Assembly (NCBI GenBank): GCA_028671895.1
Contig: CM053802.1
Coordinates: forward strand, 16,623,631 to 16,687,630
Length of the DNA: 64,000 nucleotides
Source of the DNA: Oenanthe sinensis
Lineage: Eukaryota; Streptophyta; Magnoliopsida; Apiales; Apiaceae
Direction of reading: 5' to 3'
Shown one piece after another: positions 47,101 through 58,571 of this stretch (within the stretch, counting starts at the first letter, position 1; every line of letters starts with the position of its first letter). The notes under the pieces are model-generated. The model searched no databases, was not told the DNA's origin, and worked only from the letters and a program-made list of their open reading frames with translations. The translations under genes and the position numbers were made by a program.

Positions 47101-50100
47101 TTATATATAAATTATAAAAAATATATATAAATAAGTTTTAAAAGTTAATTTTACTTGAGGTTCCGTAAATGTAACGTTCTTCTTTTAATTAGGTAGACTT
47201 TTTATATAATATCAGACCATAACTTTATAAATATACCTATGTTGTAAAATTGAATAATTTTATTATTTTTGTAGTTTTACCAATAAAGTGATTCTTAAAG
47301 TATAAAAAAAAATTATTTTGATGTGCATTGGTTGGAAAAGATTTTGAATATAATATATTTTAGTATAAATCGTATCAAAATATTGTAATGAATTAGAGAT
47401 GCAACAAATTATTATGTATCGGTATAGTATAGTCTATTTTAGTCTACTAGTTTAAATCTCGTGCGATGCACGGAACACTTTTTCCGTTTAATCTATAACT
47501 CCCACATGATCTAGTCACTAGTCTTTGTTTATATATTTAAAATTTTACTTGGTTTTTCCTGGCTATGCCATACCAGTGATGTAATGGAAAACATAGAGAG
47601 CTAAGCCACATGTTATTAGTTGTTATTAATATAATATAGGGATATATTTTGGGTTTTGCAGGTCATTTAAGGCAACTGTGTTAGATTCCAACCTCAACAT
47701 TGTCTCTACAGAGATTGTTAATTATGATTCGGAGTTGCCCCATTATAAAACAGAAAGCGGTGTGTATCGAGACCCGTTAGTTAATGGCCGAATTGTTTCA
47801 CCAACATTGATGTGGGTGGAAGCATTTGATCTCGTACTGGAAAGACTTCAGAAAAAACTGGATTTCAAGAAAATCACTGCCGTGTCTGGTAGTGCGCAGC
47901 AACATGGTAGTGTATATTGGAAAAGGGACAGTTCAGCAATATTATCATCATTGAATCCAAGGAAACCTCTTGTTGATCAATTTCGTGATGCATTTTCGGT
48001 CAATGAATCACCAATATGGATGGACTGTAGTACTACTAAACAATGCAAAGCTATTGAAGAAGCGGTAGGTGGTGCATTGGAGTTGTCTAAACTTACTGGT
48101 TCTTGTGCACACGAGAGATATGCAGGTCCACAGATTCGCAAGATATATGAAACACAACCGGAAGTGTACGAGGACACAGAGAGGATCTCCTTAATTAGCT
48201 CTTTTATGGCATCGATTCTTATTGGAGCATATGCTTGTATTGATCAAACAGATGGGGCAGGGATGAACTTGATGGATATTAAGCAGCGCACTTGGTCAAA
48301 AACAGCTTTAGAGGTTCGTGTTGGTCAATACTTTATGGCATTTCACATTTTCACTGATAACGTGATCAAAAGCCAGATCCTTGGTATTATACTATTATTA
48401 TCTTGATTAGTTGTGACAAGCTTCTGGTACACTTTAAGCTTTTCTTATCCATAACCTTGACGCTAATAATAATATTTGGTCGATTAAATTAAGCTCGAAG
48501 TATGTGTTCGTATAGGCCACAGCACCAAACTTAGAAGAGAAGCTTGGAAAATTAGCTCCTGCTCATGCTGTTGCTGGTTTCATTGCTCCCTACTTTGTGG
48601 AAAGGTTAATAACAGTATTTCTATGGTTTTAACATCCCTGTATCTTTTTTTGGATAGAAATAATTTGTGGAAGAGTATAACCTTTCGAAAGTTTGAAATT
48701 TTAAGCCTGATGTTCATAGATGCAATCAGTTTATTACCAATTTACTCTTTTCGGAAAAAAACAACTGGTGCAATGCTCTACTTAAAGTTTATCGTGTTGA
48801 TAAATATATATATAAAGGACACTGTGCTGATTAATAACAAAAGTTTAACATCCCTAGATATATGTCTACATTTTCGATGGAAATGTTTCATGGTTCAATA
48901 ATTTCTATATATAATTTCACTTTACTCTCTTTTTAATAGCATTGAAATGTTGGTTGTAATTGCTTTCAGGTTTAACTTCAACAAGGACTGTTTAGTTGTG
49001 CAGTGGTCTGGCGACAATCCTAACAGCCTGGCAGGTGAAAACTCTTGATTCAAGGATTCTTAATATAAATTTTAAATTTTACATCATACTTTTTCCGGTC
49101 ATTCACTCTGTTTCTGTGATCAATTGTATGCTTTATAGAGGAGTCATGATGCACCCAGATGTATACCTGTTGATCTCTTGATTATACACACCCATGATCC
49201 CACACGCATAGACACATTCATATATAGCTGCATAAGTTTCAGAATGGAAGCTATGCGATTTTATCGCCTTATATCAGTTTTAATTTTAACAACAGTTACA
49301 TAAAACCAACTATCTAACTCATTACAGCTACATAATGTATGAAATTTGTTTTTGGAAATTGTAGGGTTGACACTCAACACTCCAGGGGATCTGGCAATCA
49401 GTCTTGGTACTAGTGATACTGTAAGTTAATGTGTACGCAGAACTTGGTAGTTTTAGACTTGGTTTTTCAAATTATTAGCTAATAATTAATTTGATGTAGG
49501 TAATATTTAGTCGTAATCTAAATAGGAGTATTGTTCTATAATCAGTACTTGATAAGTAATGATATTATGTGTATAACTGTATAAAGTAACATCTAAGATT
49601 CCAAGATATACCCACAACCTGAGCCATGAGTGCATATTCCAATGTTTCTAACTATGTGAGAACCCTGTATATAATCATTTCATTATGAATATATGATATG
49701 ATGCTCGGACTCTCCGGAAAACCCAGCCGTATCCGTGTCAACACGATACACTTCATGTTATCTTTAATTTTGATAACTCAATTATAAAAGGAAGAGAAAA
49801 AGAAAAGAGGTGCAATCCATGTAAAAGGAGAATGAGAAAACACGAAGTCTTTATCTTACCCTCTATTTCAAAAGTTTATATATTACTTTATATAAAATGA
49901 TAGATATTTATTTATAGAAAATATCATATTAATGTATATTTAAAATAATAATTGCCATGTCCAAATCCAAGCGTCGGATCCTTATAAAACGTGTCCCCGA
50001 GTCTTCGATTTTGGAGTTCGAAGAATCTGACACACTGATTTGTATCCATGTCGGATCCTTCTAAAAGAGTCTGAGCATCATAGAATATATGTGCAGTGTA

Positions 50101-52197
50101 GGTTTTGAAGAGGTAGAATATTGATGAAGAAATATAGAGAAAAAGACGAGTAAACCTGTTTTTGCAGAGACTGATATAACCTCTATTTGTTGTCTCAGTT
50201 TTATTCGTATAATGTTATTCAATTCATGATAATAAACATGAATATAATTCAGGCATTTGGGATTACCAACGGATATCAACTATAGTCTATAGATGAGCAC
50301 ATGAGACCGCCTTTTAACAATTTAACTTTCTTATAATTTAGGTATTTGGGATAACCACCGAACATCAACCAAGATTAGAAGGGCATTTCTTTCCTAATCC
50401 TGTTGATACAGAAAGCTACATGGTAATGCTGGTATATAAGAATGGATCTCTCGTGCGTGAAGGTTAGTATCCTTGTCTAATTTAGATTCTTCCAATTTTA
50501 GAGCATTTCTAATAATCCTTATGTTTCTGATGTGTCCATGACCTTCACAGATGTACGTAATCGCTGTGCTAATAAATCATGGGAAACTTTCAATACTTTT
50601 CTGCAGCAAACACCACCTCTGAATGGTGATTAAACATATAGTTTTATTTGTAATGTAAACTCAAATGATATCAACTGTGTGTCTTATACTCTTATTATTT
50701 ACTTATGTTATTACATAGGTGGAAAGTTAGGTTTCTACTTCAAAGATAATGAAATACTTCCTCCTCTGCCTGGTATGTATAATACATTAATGTATTCTAG
50801 ATGTAGTCCAAGTTATATCCATTTCATCTCTTTTCATGTTTTTGAATATTTCATTCTAGACAGTATTTGTTTTATATGTAGTCAAATGTATTTAGGTAAT
50901 TCCATTCGTCATTGCTCAGTTGCCTATAGAGATGGCTGGAACAAAACAACGTTTGATTGCTGTGATTACGATGTACATGTTTTACTTGCTCAGAGAGTCA
51001 TTTGTATATTGAATCATCTAAACTCCTTTCAGTTGGTTGTTTGATTGCTGTGATTATGATGTGCATGTTTTGCTTGCTCAAACGAGAGTCATTTGTATAT
51101 TGAATCATCCAAACTCCTTTCAGTTGGTTGTTTGATTGCTGTGATTATGATGTGCATGTTTTGCTTGCTCAAACGAGAGTCATTTGTATATTGAATCATC
51201 TAAACTCCTTTCAGTTGGGTTTCATCGGTACATACTCACATATCTGGATGGAGACACTTCAAACAGCCTTGAACAGGAAGTGAATGAATTTGATCCTTCA
51301 TCTGAGGTGAGCAGAATTGCGAGTTCGAATGAAAAAACACTTTTTGAATATTAGCTATTGTCTTTGGTATTTAAGACGAAGTTGTACAGGTTCGGGCATT
51401 AATTGAGGGCCAGATACTCTCCATGCGAGCTCATGCTGAAAGATCTGGAATGCCTGCTCCTCCTAATAAGATAATAGCAACTGGTGGAGCATCAGCAAAT
51501 GACAGCATTCTAAGCTCAATAGCTTCCATTTTTGGGTGTAATGTATATACTGTCCAAAGGCCAGGTCAGTTAATAATTTAAATTGCTCAAAACAATCTTT
51601 TTTTGTAGCTAAATTCGATTTAAACAATTAACTTCTAAACTTAAGTGGCCAACTACTCTTTAACGTATCCTTCAGAGTCGACCACAACTCAAAATCTTAT
51701 AGAGGAAGATTGTTAGCATAAACCAAACCATGCTTGCCTAGTGTATCTCGTTGTAGAGCAGGATTTGAGGATGTTAAGATGTACGCAGACGTCGTATCAA
51801 CTGAAGTAGTTTTTATAAAAACCTTTGACTTTGACTATTCAAAAATAGCAATTAAATCTAGCAACTATATATGAGCTATCACCATTAGGGCGACTTTCAA
51901 TTCCTCCTATTCTGCAGCATATTTTATTTTTCATGAGAGCCATGTCGTTATACTTGTTGGACAGACTCGGCTCCTCTAGGGGCAGCATTAAGGGCAGCTC
52001 ATGGTTGGTTATGCAACACGAAAGGAAGTTTCATTCCGATAGCAGACATGTACAAGAGCAACTTGGACAAAACATCGCTTAGCTGTAAGCTTGCAGTGAG
52101 TGCCGGAAACAAAGAACTCATTGCCAATTATGCTTTCGTGATGAAGAAGCGAATGGAAATCGAGAACCGACTTGTCCGGAGACTGGGGCGTGTTTGA
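44148..52197 (+). CDS. XK2: Xylulose kinase (FGGY carbohydrate kinase)
   Basis: Eleven exons: 44148-44206, 47662-48313, 48516-48604, 48970-49034, 49365-49420, 50342-50462, 50551-50625, 50719-50772, 51215-51306, 51390-51564, 51965-52197. Every intron is GT-AG and all phases close, giving 556 aa; plant cytosolic xylulose kinase is about 558 aa. It phosphorylates D-xylulose to xylulose 5-phosphate, feeding the pentose phosphate pathway and plastidial isoprenoid supply. Seen in order: FLGFDTSTQSFKATVLDSNL (first phosphate-binding motif), VSGSAQQHGSVYW, ESPIWMDCSTTKQC, GPQIRKIYETQPEVY, QTDGAGMNLMDI with the catalytic Asp, VVQWSGDNPNSLAGLTLNTP, DLAISLGTSDTVFGIT, KIIATGGASANDSILSSIAS (ATP-binding), and LGAALRAAHGWLCNTKGSFI. 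Start is the first ATG of the conserved N-terminus. Intron 1 (3.45 kb) holds retroelement, MITE and Helitron scraps; the intron 8 end carries a three-copy tandem repeat including the splice acceptor. No disabling change found. Confidence 0.96.
45470..46015 (-). mobile_element. Truncated gypsy element in XK intron 1
   Basis: Minus strand: 'gacgatgaagttaggaattt', a degenerate polypurine stretch 'gattggagagtt', then the LTR start TGTAACACCCCTATGTATAC at 45688, a chromovirus-type pol end and 3' LTR. 'tcccgagtctttttcaaaaa' and 'gtcccgatttctgaatc' within that LTR recur at 45935-45985, so a second LTR fragment lies on the other side of about 200 bp of internal remnant. The lower LTR end (near 45470) is uncertain. 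Confidence 0.5.
46269..46552. mobile_element. Possible PIF/Harbinger-like MITE in XK intron 1
   Basis: Left GGCTCCGTTGATCACTG and right (reverse complement) CTTCGTGTCCGTTTGATATTG share the 'tccgtttgat' core usual in such elements; a TAA precedes the left end. The right target copy is not clear. Confidence 0.35.
47447..47480 (-). mobile_element. Helitron-type 3' end in XK intron 1
   Basis: On the minus strand, CCGTGCATCGCACG forms a hairpin followed by 'agatttaaactag' and a T: hairpin plus CTAG|T as at 55618 and 58572. The body would have to fit in under 200 bp before exon 2, so it is a truncated copy at best. Confidence 0.35.
50951..51219 (+). repeat. Three tandem copies of an 88-91 bp segment with splice acceptor
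   Basis: Units start at 50951, 51039 and 51130, each beginning 'gtttgattgctgtgatta' and ending 'aaactcctttcagttgg'. The third unit's AG (51213-51214) is the one that continues the XK frame; the AGs at 51031-51032 and 51122-51123 lie in the same context but run into a stop. The repeat is intronic except for the last bases, which open exon 9. Units 2 and 3 are nearly identical, unit 1 a little diverged. Confidence 0.9.
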
Positions 52198-54510
52198 AGT
52201 CTGTGCCATTGCAGGTAAGGTAGCATATTGAAGTTTGCTTCTGTAGATTTTTTCGTGAGATGCTAAAATTTTAGTGGATCAAGTACACTCAACACAAATT
52301 AAGATGATCATTCTTGTAAATACTACTATAAGAAAGTAGGGTCAGGTCGGTGTTCATCTCATGCTCCCTAAAACCCTACTTACGAGTGAAGTATAATATT
52401 TGGGTGCTCTTCGATATATGTTTGTTTTTCTATTTTATGCTCTGCATGGTTGAAAGTGTAATATTGATTTTTATAACATGTAAACCCAGCAATGCCTAAA
52501 TTTATATACTTTTGCATGCAGAGATAGGGAAGATATACTTCCAACTTTTTCTTTACAAGCTCTTTTGCATAATTTTCTATTTGTTTTCGCATAAACAAAT
52601 TTTTTTTTATAAAAAAAAGTGAAAATAATTACGTTTGGAAAAGGCAATATAATCAAATCTTAACTCTACAATAGAAAATTACTCTATGTTAAGACTTGAG
52701 ACTAAATAAGAAAATCATTAATCTACATAGATCCAAGCCTAAAACTTGGGAATATTTTACTGAATTGTAGTTTTCCACGACTAATAAGAAGTTAAGAACA
52801 TAACATTTCATTGTATGTTAGTATGTTACCCACTTCAAGTATGAAGTGGTTTTATAGCCAAGATCAAGGACATGTTTGGATCCTGAACTTGGTTCATGAA
52901 TTTCTTGATATTTACAATTTGACACAAGATAAAGGTCCAGCATAGCATCATGCCAACACTAGTAAAACCAGCACCACTCCCATCAGTTTCAAGTTTTAGC
53001 ATGATAAAGAAATTAGTAGTTGCATGATCCTAAAAAGTGAAGGATAACAATCTTAAAGCTAAGAAGAGGTATCCCCAGTAGAAAAACACGAAAATATCTC
53101 ATTCAATGTAAACCTGAAAAACAATCCAATTTGAATTTGAACTCTAATGCAAATTTTCTCTTGTAATCCAAGTATTTAGGGGACACTCTGGATTCTTGAA
53201 AAAACCATACATATCTAATGTGTTCCAATCAAACTCGGAAGTGGGATATGAACTAGACTTATAAAGACTTGAAAGTGAGGTTTGTAAAGAATAAAATGGA
53301 CTCGTCATGTTAAGTTACTGATTCTTCCAGAAAGAATCTTTATGTGTGGTTTCAATACTTAACTGGATGATGTATTATATTCAATACTCTCCTCACTCCA
53401 CTCGTAGACAAGTAGATAGACAAACATAGAAAAATTAGGGGAGGGTTCAAACCTCAGACCTCTCCCCCAAACCAAGCTCTGACCGCTCTCACACACTAGA
53501 GTGTTAAGAGACTTGCTTAGGCCTGGTGAGGTTAAGACAGCTTAAAAACAGGGCCTAAAGAGGTAGGATGTTATCAAACTTGACCATGTTCCAAGTATAC
53601 CAACAATTTTTTCGGACTGTTTTAAATTTTCTTACAAATTTGAAACGATTCTGAAATTTTGTATACTAATCAATTCATGCAAAATCATAATACGCAGAGA
53701 ACAGGGTATGTTGTAGCAGCTGTGACCAATATTGTGATAAAATTGTAGCAAAATTGTTTCTTTCAGGTTCATATTCGACCATCGTTTTGCTTGTGCCAAC
53801 GAATCAACAACTTTAGTAAAAGAAACCACAACCACCATTTCAGAAAGTAAAATGATACATATAATGGAGAAGATCAAGAAGTGCACATAATTAGAATTTG
53901 CTTTCTTGTTACTTTGCTCAAGCAGCATAACCATGAACAGAACTGAAAGTACCAAAGCAAAATCTCTTTTCTTTTTTCCCCTGATTACTCTAGAGGTCTA
54001 GACACAGGTAGCTGTACAATCCCAAATTGGTAAAATACATATACATGAATTGAAAAAGTCCCTAGCAAGTCAAAATGATCAGATCTTACTTTATTAAGTA
54101 CACCTTTACTAGTCACCCTCAAATGGGCAAAACTAAGAACCAAAAAATCAACTAGTAAGATCAAGATTCTATTAAAAACAATAAAACATAAAAAGAAAAA
54201 AAAAGCCAAGATAATCAAAAGCAAAAAAGAATTAGTTTATGCATTCATACTATTCATAGAACAATTGTTTTTTCAACCATCTCATCATCAACATTACATA
54301 GGGTCATCAACAAATCTTATGAATTCATAACTCAATAAATGACCAAAATCCAAAACTCAGTACATATTTCTTTTCTAATATTAAAAAAAAACAAAATTGA
54401 AAAAAAGAGGGTCAATAATAAGAGTATTAATGGGGTTAGAAAAAAAGCAGAAAAACAAGTTATATTATATATTATATAACTATTTTTTAATATTAAAAAA
54501 AGAGCTAAAA
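52198..54510. other. XK 3' flank; body of a possible minus-strand non-coding transcript
   Basis: The first few hundred bases should be the XK 3' UTR. Minus-strand frames at 53955-53632 (107 codons) and 54224-53985 (79 codons) are hydrophobic and unrecognised. Less AT-rich stretches (52740-53600) may be transcribed. No coding gene could be built here. Confidence 0.35.
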
Positions 54511-54517
54511 ATTAAAA

Positions 54518-54541
54518 TGCCTGGCTCCATCCTGTCTGCCA
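54518..54541 (-). promoter_or_regulatory. miR160 endogenous target-mimic-like site
   Basis: Minus strand reads TGGCAGACAGG, ATG, GAGCCAGGCA across the 24 bases. Without the inserted ATG it is complementary to miR160 (UGCCUGGCUCCCUGUAUGCCA, known sequence) at 20 of 21 positions: 1-10 perfect, 3-nt bulge at 10/11 (or 11/12), then one mismatch at position 16. A central 3-nt bulge with otherwise tight pairing is the design that lets a transcript hold a miRNA without being cut, as IPS1 does for miR399. The site is not in an ARF coding context. Confidence 0.7.
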
Positions 54542-54850
54542 TTGCAAAGGAGAAGAAGAGTGTTGGTTGGTTTATCAAACAAAGACCACCATCACCACCA
54601 CCACAACCTACATTATGCACACAGAGCTCAAGTGTGAAAACCCCAAAAAGATCTCAAGATTTACAAATAAAAGCTGAGAGAGTTGATAATGTGTACCTTT
54701 TTGCATTTGGGAAAAAGGGCAGCTTTGTCAAAAACACCCCACCAGATTTCTCCAAAGAAAGCAGCCATTTTTCACACAATGTTGTTGCTACACAACAAGG
54801 GTCTTGCCCTTTCTTTTCTTTATACTCTAGTTTTGTTTCCTGGAGCCTAG
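54518..54850 (-). ncRNA. 5' part of a probable long non-coding RNA
   Basis: A TATA box at 54880-54873 predicts a start near 54850. Downstream is a CT-rich leader ('gtctctctctctttcacta'), then sequence less AT-rich than its surroundings. The first ATG (54768) opens a frame of only 38 codons (MAAFFGEIWWGVFDKAALFP ...) ending at 54652; after its 24th codon stands a strong donor, AAAAAG|GTACAC, at 54697. The miR160-like site follows 110-180 bases on. The transcript's 3' end and splicing cannot be read; if an intron starts at 54696 the site might be intronic. The plus-strand 214-codon frame over the same DNA (54397-55041) has low-complexity runs and no family features. Confidence 0.45.
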
Positions 54851-54872
54851 TGAAAGAGAGAGAGACTAACGT

Positions 54873-54880
54873 TTTATATA
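54873..54880 (-). promoter_or_regulatory. TATA box
   Basis: TATATAAA on the minus strand, in the context 'ccacggtatataaaacg', with CT/GA-rich tracts on both sides (54855-54868 and 54886-54900), a common layout in plant promoters. Expected start site about 30 bp downstream. Confidence 0.6.
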
Positions 54881-55617
54881 CCGTGGAGAGAGAGAGAGAC
54901 TGTGTGAGTGTGTGTTTTGTGGAAGATAAATGTGGAGGAGTAATTGTAAAAATGGGGGCCTGTTTGGATTTTGGGAATATTTGTTTGGCAGGTGAAAGGC
55001 CATTTTCAACTTGTTCCTTGTTTTGTTTACTAATTTATTAATTTTCATTTTCTTTTCTACTATTCTTGGATTTTTGGCAGAGTTATTATTTACAATATTT
55101 TTATTCGAATATTTATATTTATTTTCCTTAATTTTGTGATGTGAATTAAGGAACATAAATATTTATTGTTATATATTTTATGTTATTTTTTAAAATAAAT
55201 TTGAATAAGATTTTGTGGATGGAATTTGAAAGTACAATAATTGATTTTAAAGATTTGATTATGTGTATTTACGATGGTATTCAATTGAAAAAGATATAAA
55301 TATGTGTCATAAAACTTATTTGAACAATAAAAAATAAAAGAGGGACGGCAAAGTTTGGACAAAAATAATATGAATTGATTATTATATATTTATTAAGTAG
55401 ATTTTTTATTTGTAAATTTTTACATTTTATTTGAAAGGATTTTTTTATTTTAAGTATTTAGGTTTTATTTTACTAGTTAGACTTAGATTTTATATCTATT
55501 TTTATTGGGGCGTATCTTTTAATGAGTTTATTTGATGGATTTAAATATTAGTTATTTCTAATTGATATTGATTTCCCCCAGTCCTATTAAGTATAGATTA
55601 TTTATCTATAATATATA

Positions 55618-57275
55618 CTAGCTTATAACCCGTGCAACGCACGGGATGAGATTAATAAATTATACATTAATTGTTTTATATGATTTAAATATATAATAAT
55701 TATTTTTTATTATATCGGTTATAATAATATAATACATAATAAAAATTATTTATAGATAAAATAATAATATTATTTTAATATTCATGGGATTTAATTAATA
55801 AGTTTTAATATTCATGATATTTAATTAATAAGTTGTAATTTCAAGTAGAAGTGAATTGAGATATATTATTAGATTGTTGTACAAAAAATGATTCAGCGAT
55901 GATAGAGTTATATGTAAAATATACTCCCTCCGTCCCAACCAATTCTTTACACTTTCCTTTTTGGGACGTCCCATCCAATTCTTTACATTACTAAAAATAG
56001 TAACTTTTAACAATAAATATATTATTACATCCACTACTTCACTCCACTTTTTCAACACTTTACACTATTACACCCACTACTTCATTTATTTTAACAATAA
56101 AATCACTATTACACCCACTATCCTTGGTCTCCGTGCCCGGACCAAATGTAAACATTTGGCCGGGACGGAGGGAGTATATGTTTTAAAATTAAATTATAAT
56201 TATATTATAATTGCATAAAAAAATCATATAAAAAAAACTTACGATAATAAAAAGAGTTGTATAAAAAGAGGACTTACCGGACGGGGGACCAATTGACTTA
56301 ACTTTTTATTTTTCTTTAAATTTAATTAGGAAATTTTTATTAATAAAAAGAGTTACAAATATATTAGAAATATTTTAATTAAAATTTAAATAAAATAGTA
56401 TATTTTAATGTAGGTAAAATATAATATAATTTTAATATTCAAAAATTTTTAATTTTAAATAAATTAATGTGTTTGAGCGATGAAGAAAATTGAAACATGT
56501 TAGTAGATTGTGAGTACAACTATATATTCTAATTAAAAGAGAATTTTGTTTAAAATAATATAATATAAAAATATAGATAATATAGATATAACATAGTGAT
56601 AAAATTTAATTAATGTTAATAAAAAAATATTATTATTATTATATTTATAAAATTTAATATTCATATAATATAATATAAATATAATATAATATTATTCTAT
56701 CCGTGATGAGTTGTATAAAAGGAGGACTAACGTGGGTTAGAGTTGTATATTGAGTGTTGATATCGATTTTCTAATTTGAACATACGGGTATTGATAGGAA
56801 CGGGTTGTTCTAGTTTGAGCAAAAAAATTCTAATTTGAGTAGAACTTGTGTTTTGATAAATAATTTGTGTTATGCGAATAAAATAGAGAAATAAATGGAA
56901 ACTAAAAAAATACATATTGTTTATCATAAAATTTAATGATATATTAAATAAAAATTATATGATAAAATTTAATGATATATTAAATAAAAATTATAGGATA
57001 AGTATGATTCATAAAAAAAGTTTATAGAATATAATTTAAATATAATATAATATTATCTTATCTTATTATCGTGTATAAAATGAGGATTACTGGTGTTAGA
57101 GTTGTATGTATGAATATATTCTTTTAAAATTATATTTTATTAAAATTCAATGGTTAAAATTGAGTCTATGGTTCACATAAAATTGGACGGTCAAGATCTT
57201 TTCTATAGTTCATCAGTACCAAACCAGCCGACGACCAAAACTTTTAATCTTTCGGCTTTAATAATATAGTATAGA
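55618..57275 (-). mobile_element. Non-autonomous Helitron
   Basis: Minus strand 5' end TCTATACTATATTATTAAAG at 57275, 3' end hairpin CCCGTGCGTTGCACGGG, then 'ttataag' and CTAG at 55618. The flanking bases are A before the 5' end and T after the 3' end, as expected for insertion between A and T. TC...hairpin...CTRR are the Helitron marks. No Rep/helicase. A Stowaway MITE (55924-56174) is nested in it and internal AT-rich segments are repeated (for example near 56930 and 56960). Confidence 0.8.
55924..56174. mobile_element. Stowaway MITE nested in the Helitron
   Basis: Left CTCCCTCCGTCCCAACCAAT, right (reverse complement) CTCCCTCCGTCCCGGCCAAA, TA on both sides. Same family as 59915-60197 but in the opposite orientation: both share 'ggtctccgtgcccggacc' (or complement), 'cactacttcactccac' and 'aacaataaaatcactatta'. 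Confidence 0.9.
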
Positions 57276-58571
57276 TGTGTGTGTATTCATCTCTTATAAT
57301 TTTTAATTAACAATGTGATGATATAAAATTATAATTAGTAATATTTTGAGAGTAAATTATAATTAATTTTTCTTTCTTTCCAATTTTAGTCACTGAATTG
57401 ATTTAAAGATTAAATTTGAATGACCTAATTTTTGAAAGAGTTTGAGATTAAAAATATACATTTTTTTATTTAACCCTGTTCTTTTAAAATATCCGTCTTA
57501 TCATGTTGTTTTCTATTTTTAAAGGATGGATTCGAAAAAAGTTAAGGGAATCACTTAAATATATTATGGGGACAAATTTGATTACTACACTGATTTAAAA
57601 TTACTTTAATACGAGTACATTGTAATATAATATTATTTTAATAAATTCAAATTAAATGATAAAATAAATACTAACAAAATTTATTAGCACAAAAACAACT
57701 CTATAACACCGAAGGGATCTAAAATATTTCGGAATTGTTACTCAAACCTTTGTTGTGAGATTATATGACAAAGAAATGGTGTCATCCGATAGCCCCGCAA
57801 ATATAAGTTTTGGGTTTCTGAGCAAAGTTTTGGGTTTCTGAGCAAATAATGTTAAGCGACTTCTTGGCTTGCTTGCTGCCACTCTCTCTTCACGAAGTAG
57901 GTTCCATAAAGTCCTCCTAGGGATTGAAGTCACATTAACTCTCATTTTAGTTCACACATTACGTTACTATTCTAATTGAAAAAAGGCAGCACCAAAAATT
58001 TACGCGAGATTTTTCTCGAATGATGAGTTGTCACATAGATAAATAATATTTTTTTATTAATAATTATTAATATGGGTTCATGCGTATATACATATACGTT
58101 CACGAATTAAAACTAATCATATATCATGCCACATATAATTTTTGACGTTCCTAACATTGCTCATTTTGATTATACTCTCTCTCAATTTATACATTTTAAA
58201 AATGTTATGTATATTAAAAAAATTATAATTTTTTCCTATTTTTCTTAATTATTATATTATTTAATATACATGTGAAGAATAGTCAATATTAAAGCTATTA
58301 AACCAAACATTAACAATAAAAAGTTATTAAAAGATTTGCATTCAATAAAAAGATAAATATATAATCACATGAGATAAAAAAAATCAAAACTAAAATAATA
58401 AAAATTGATGAAGAGAGTTTTTTTTAATTATAAACGTATTACATTTACGTGCCCTAGTCTGCATTTAAGAAGAGAGGCGGAATGGTACCTTTCGAGCATC
58501 CTCTCTGCTGGGCTGTGAATCTGGGCTTAGCGATTGGGTGTGTCGAGTCACATTTTAAATATTAAAATATA
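57276..58571. other. Intergenic DNA
   Basis: AT-rich. A perfect 20-bp tandem duplication (AGTTTTGGGTTTCTGAGCAA twice) lies at about 57806-57845, inside a 67-codon minus-strand frame (57945-57742) that I do not recognise. A less AT-rich patch at 58440-58555 has no visible function. Confidence 0.4.

Noticed and set aside
48623..48901. 92-codon frame between XK exons 3 and 4
   Set aside because: Intronic; flanking splice sites and xylulose kinase homology skip it.
54518..54541. MIR160 precursor gene on the plus strand
   Set aside because: The plus strand resembles mature miR160 but with three inserted bases and a mismatch, and no complementary star arm is visible nearby; a mimic on the minus strand fits better.
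54397..55041. 214-codon plus-strand frame
   Set aside because: Poly-Lys start, histidine/proline run from simple repeats and no family resemblance; the minus strand has the better promoter and the miR160-pairing site.
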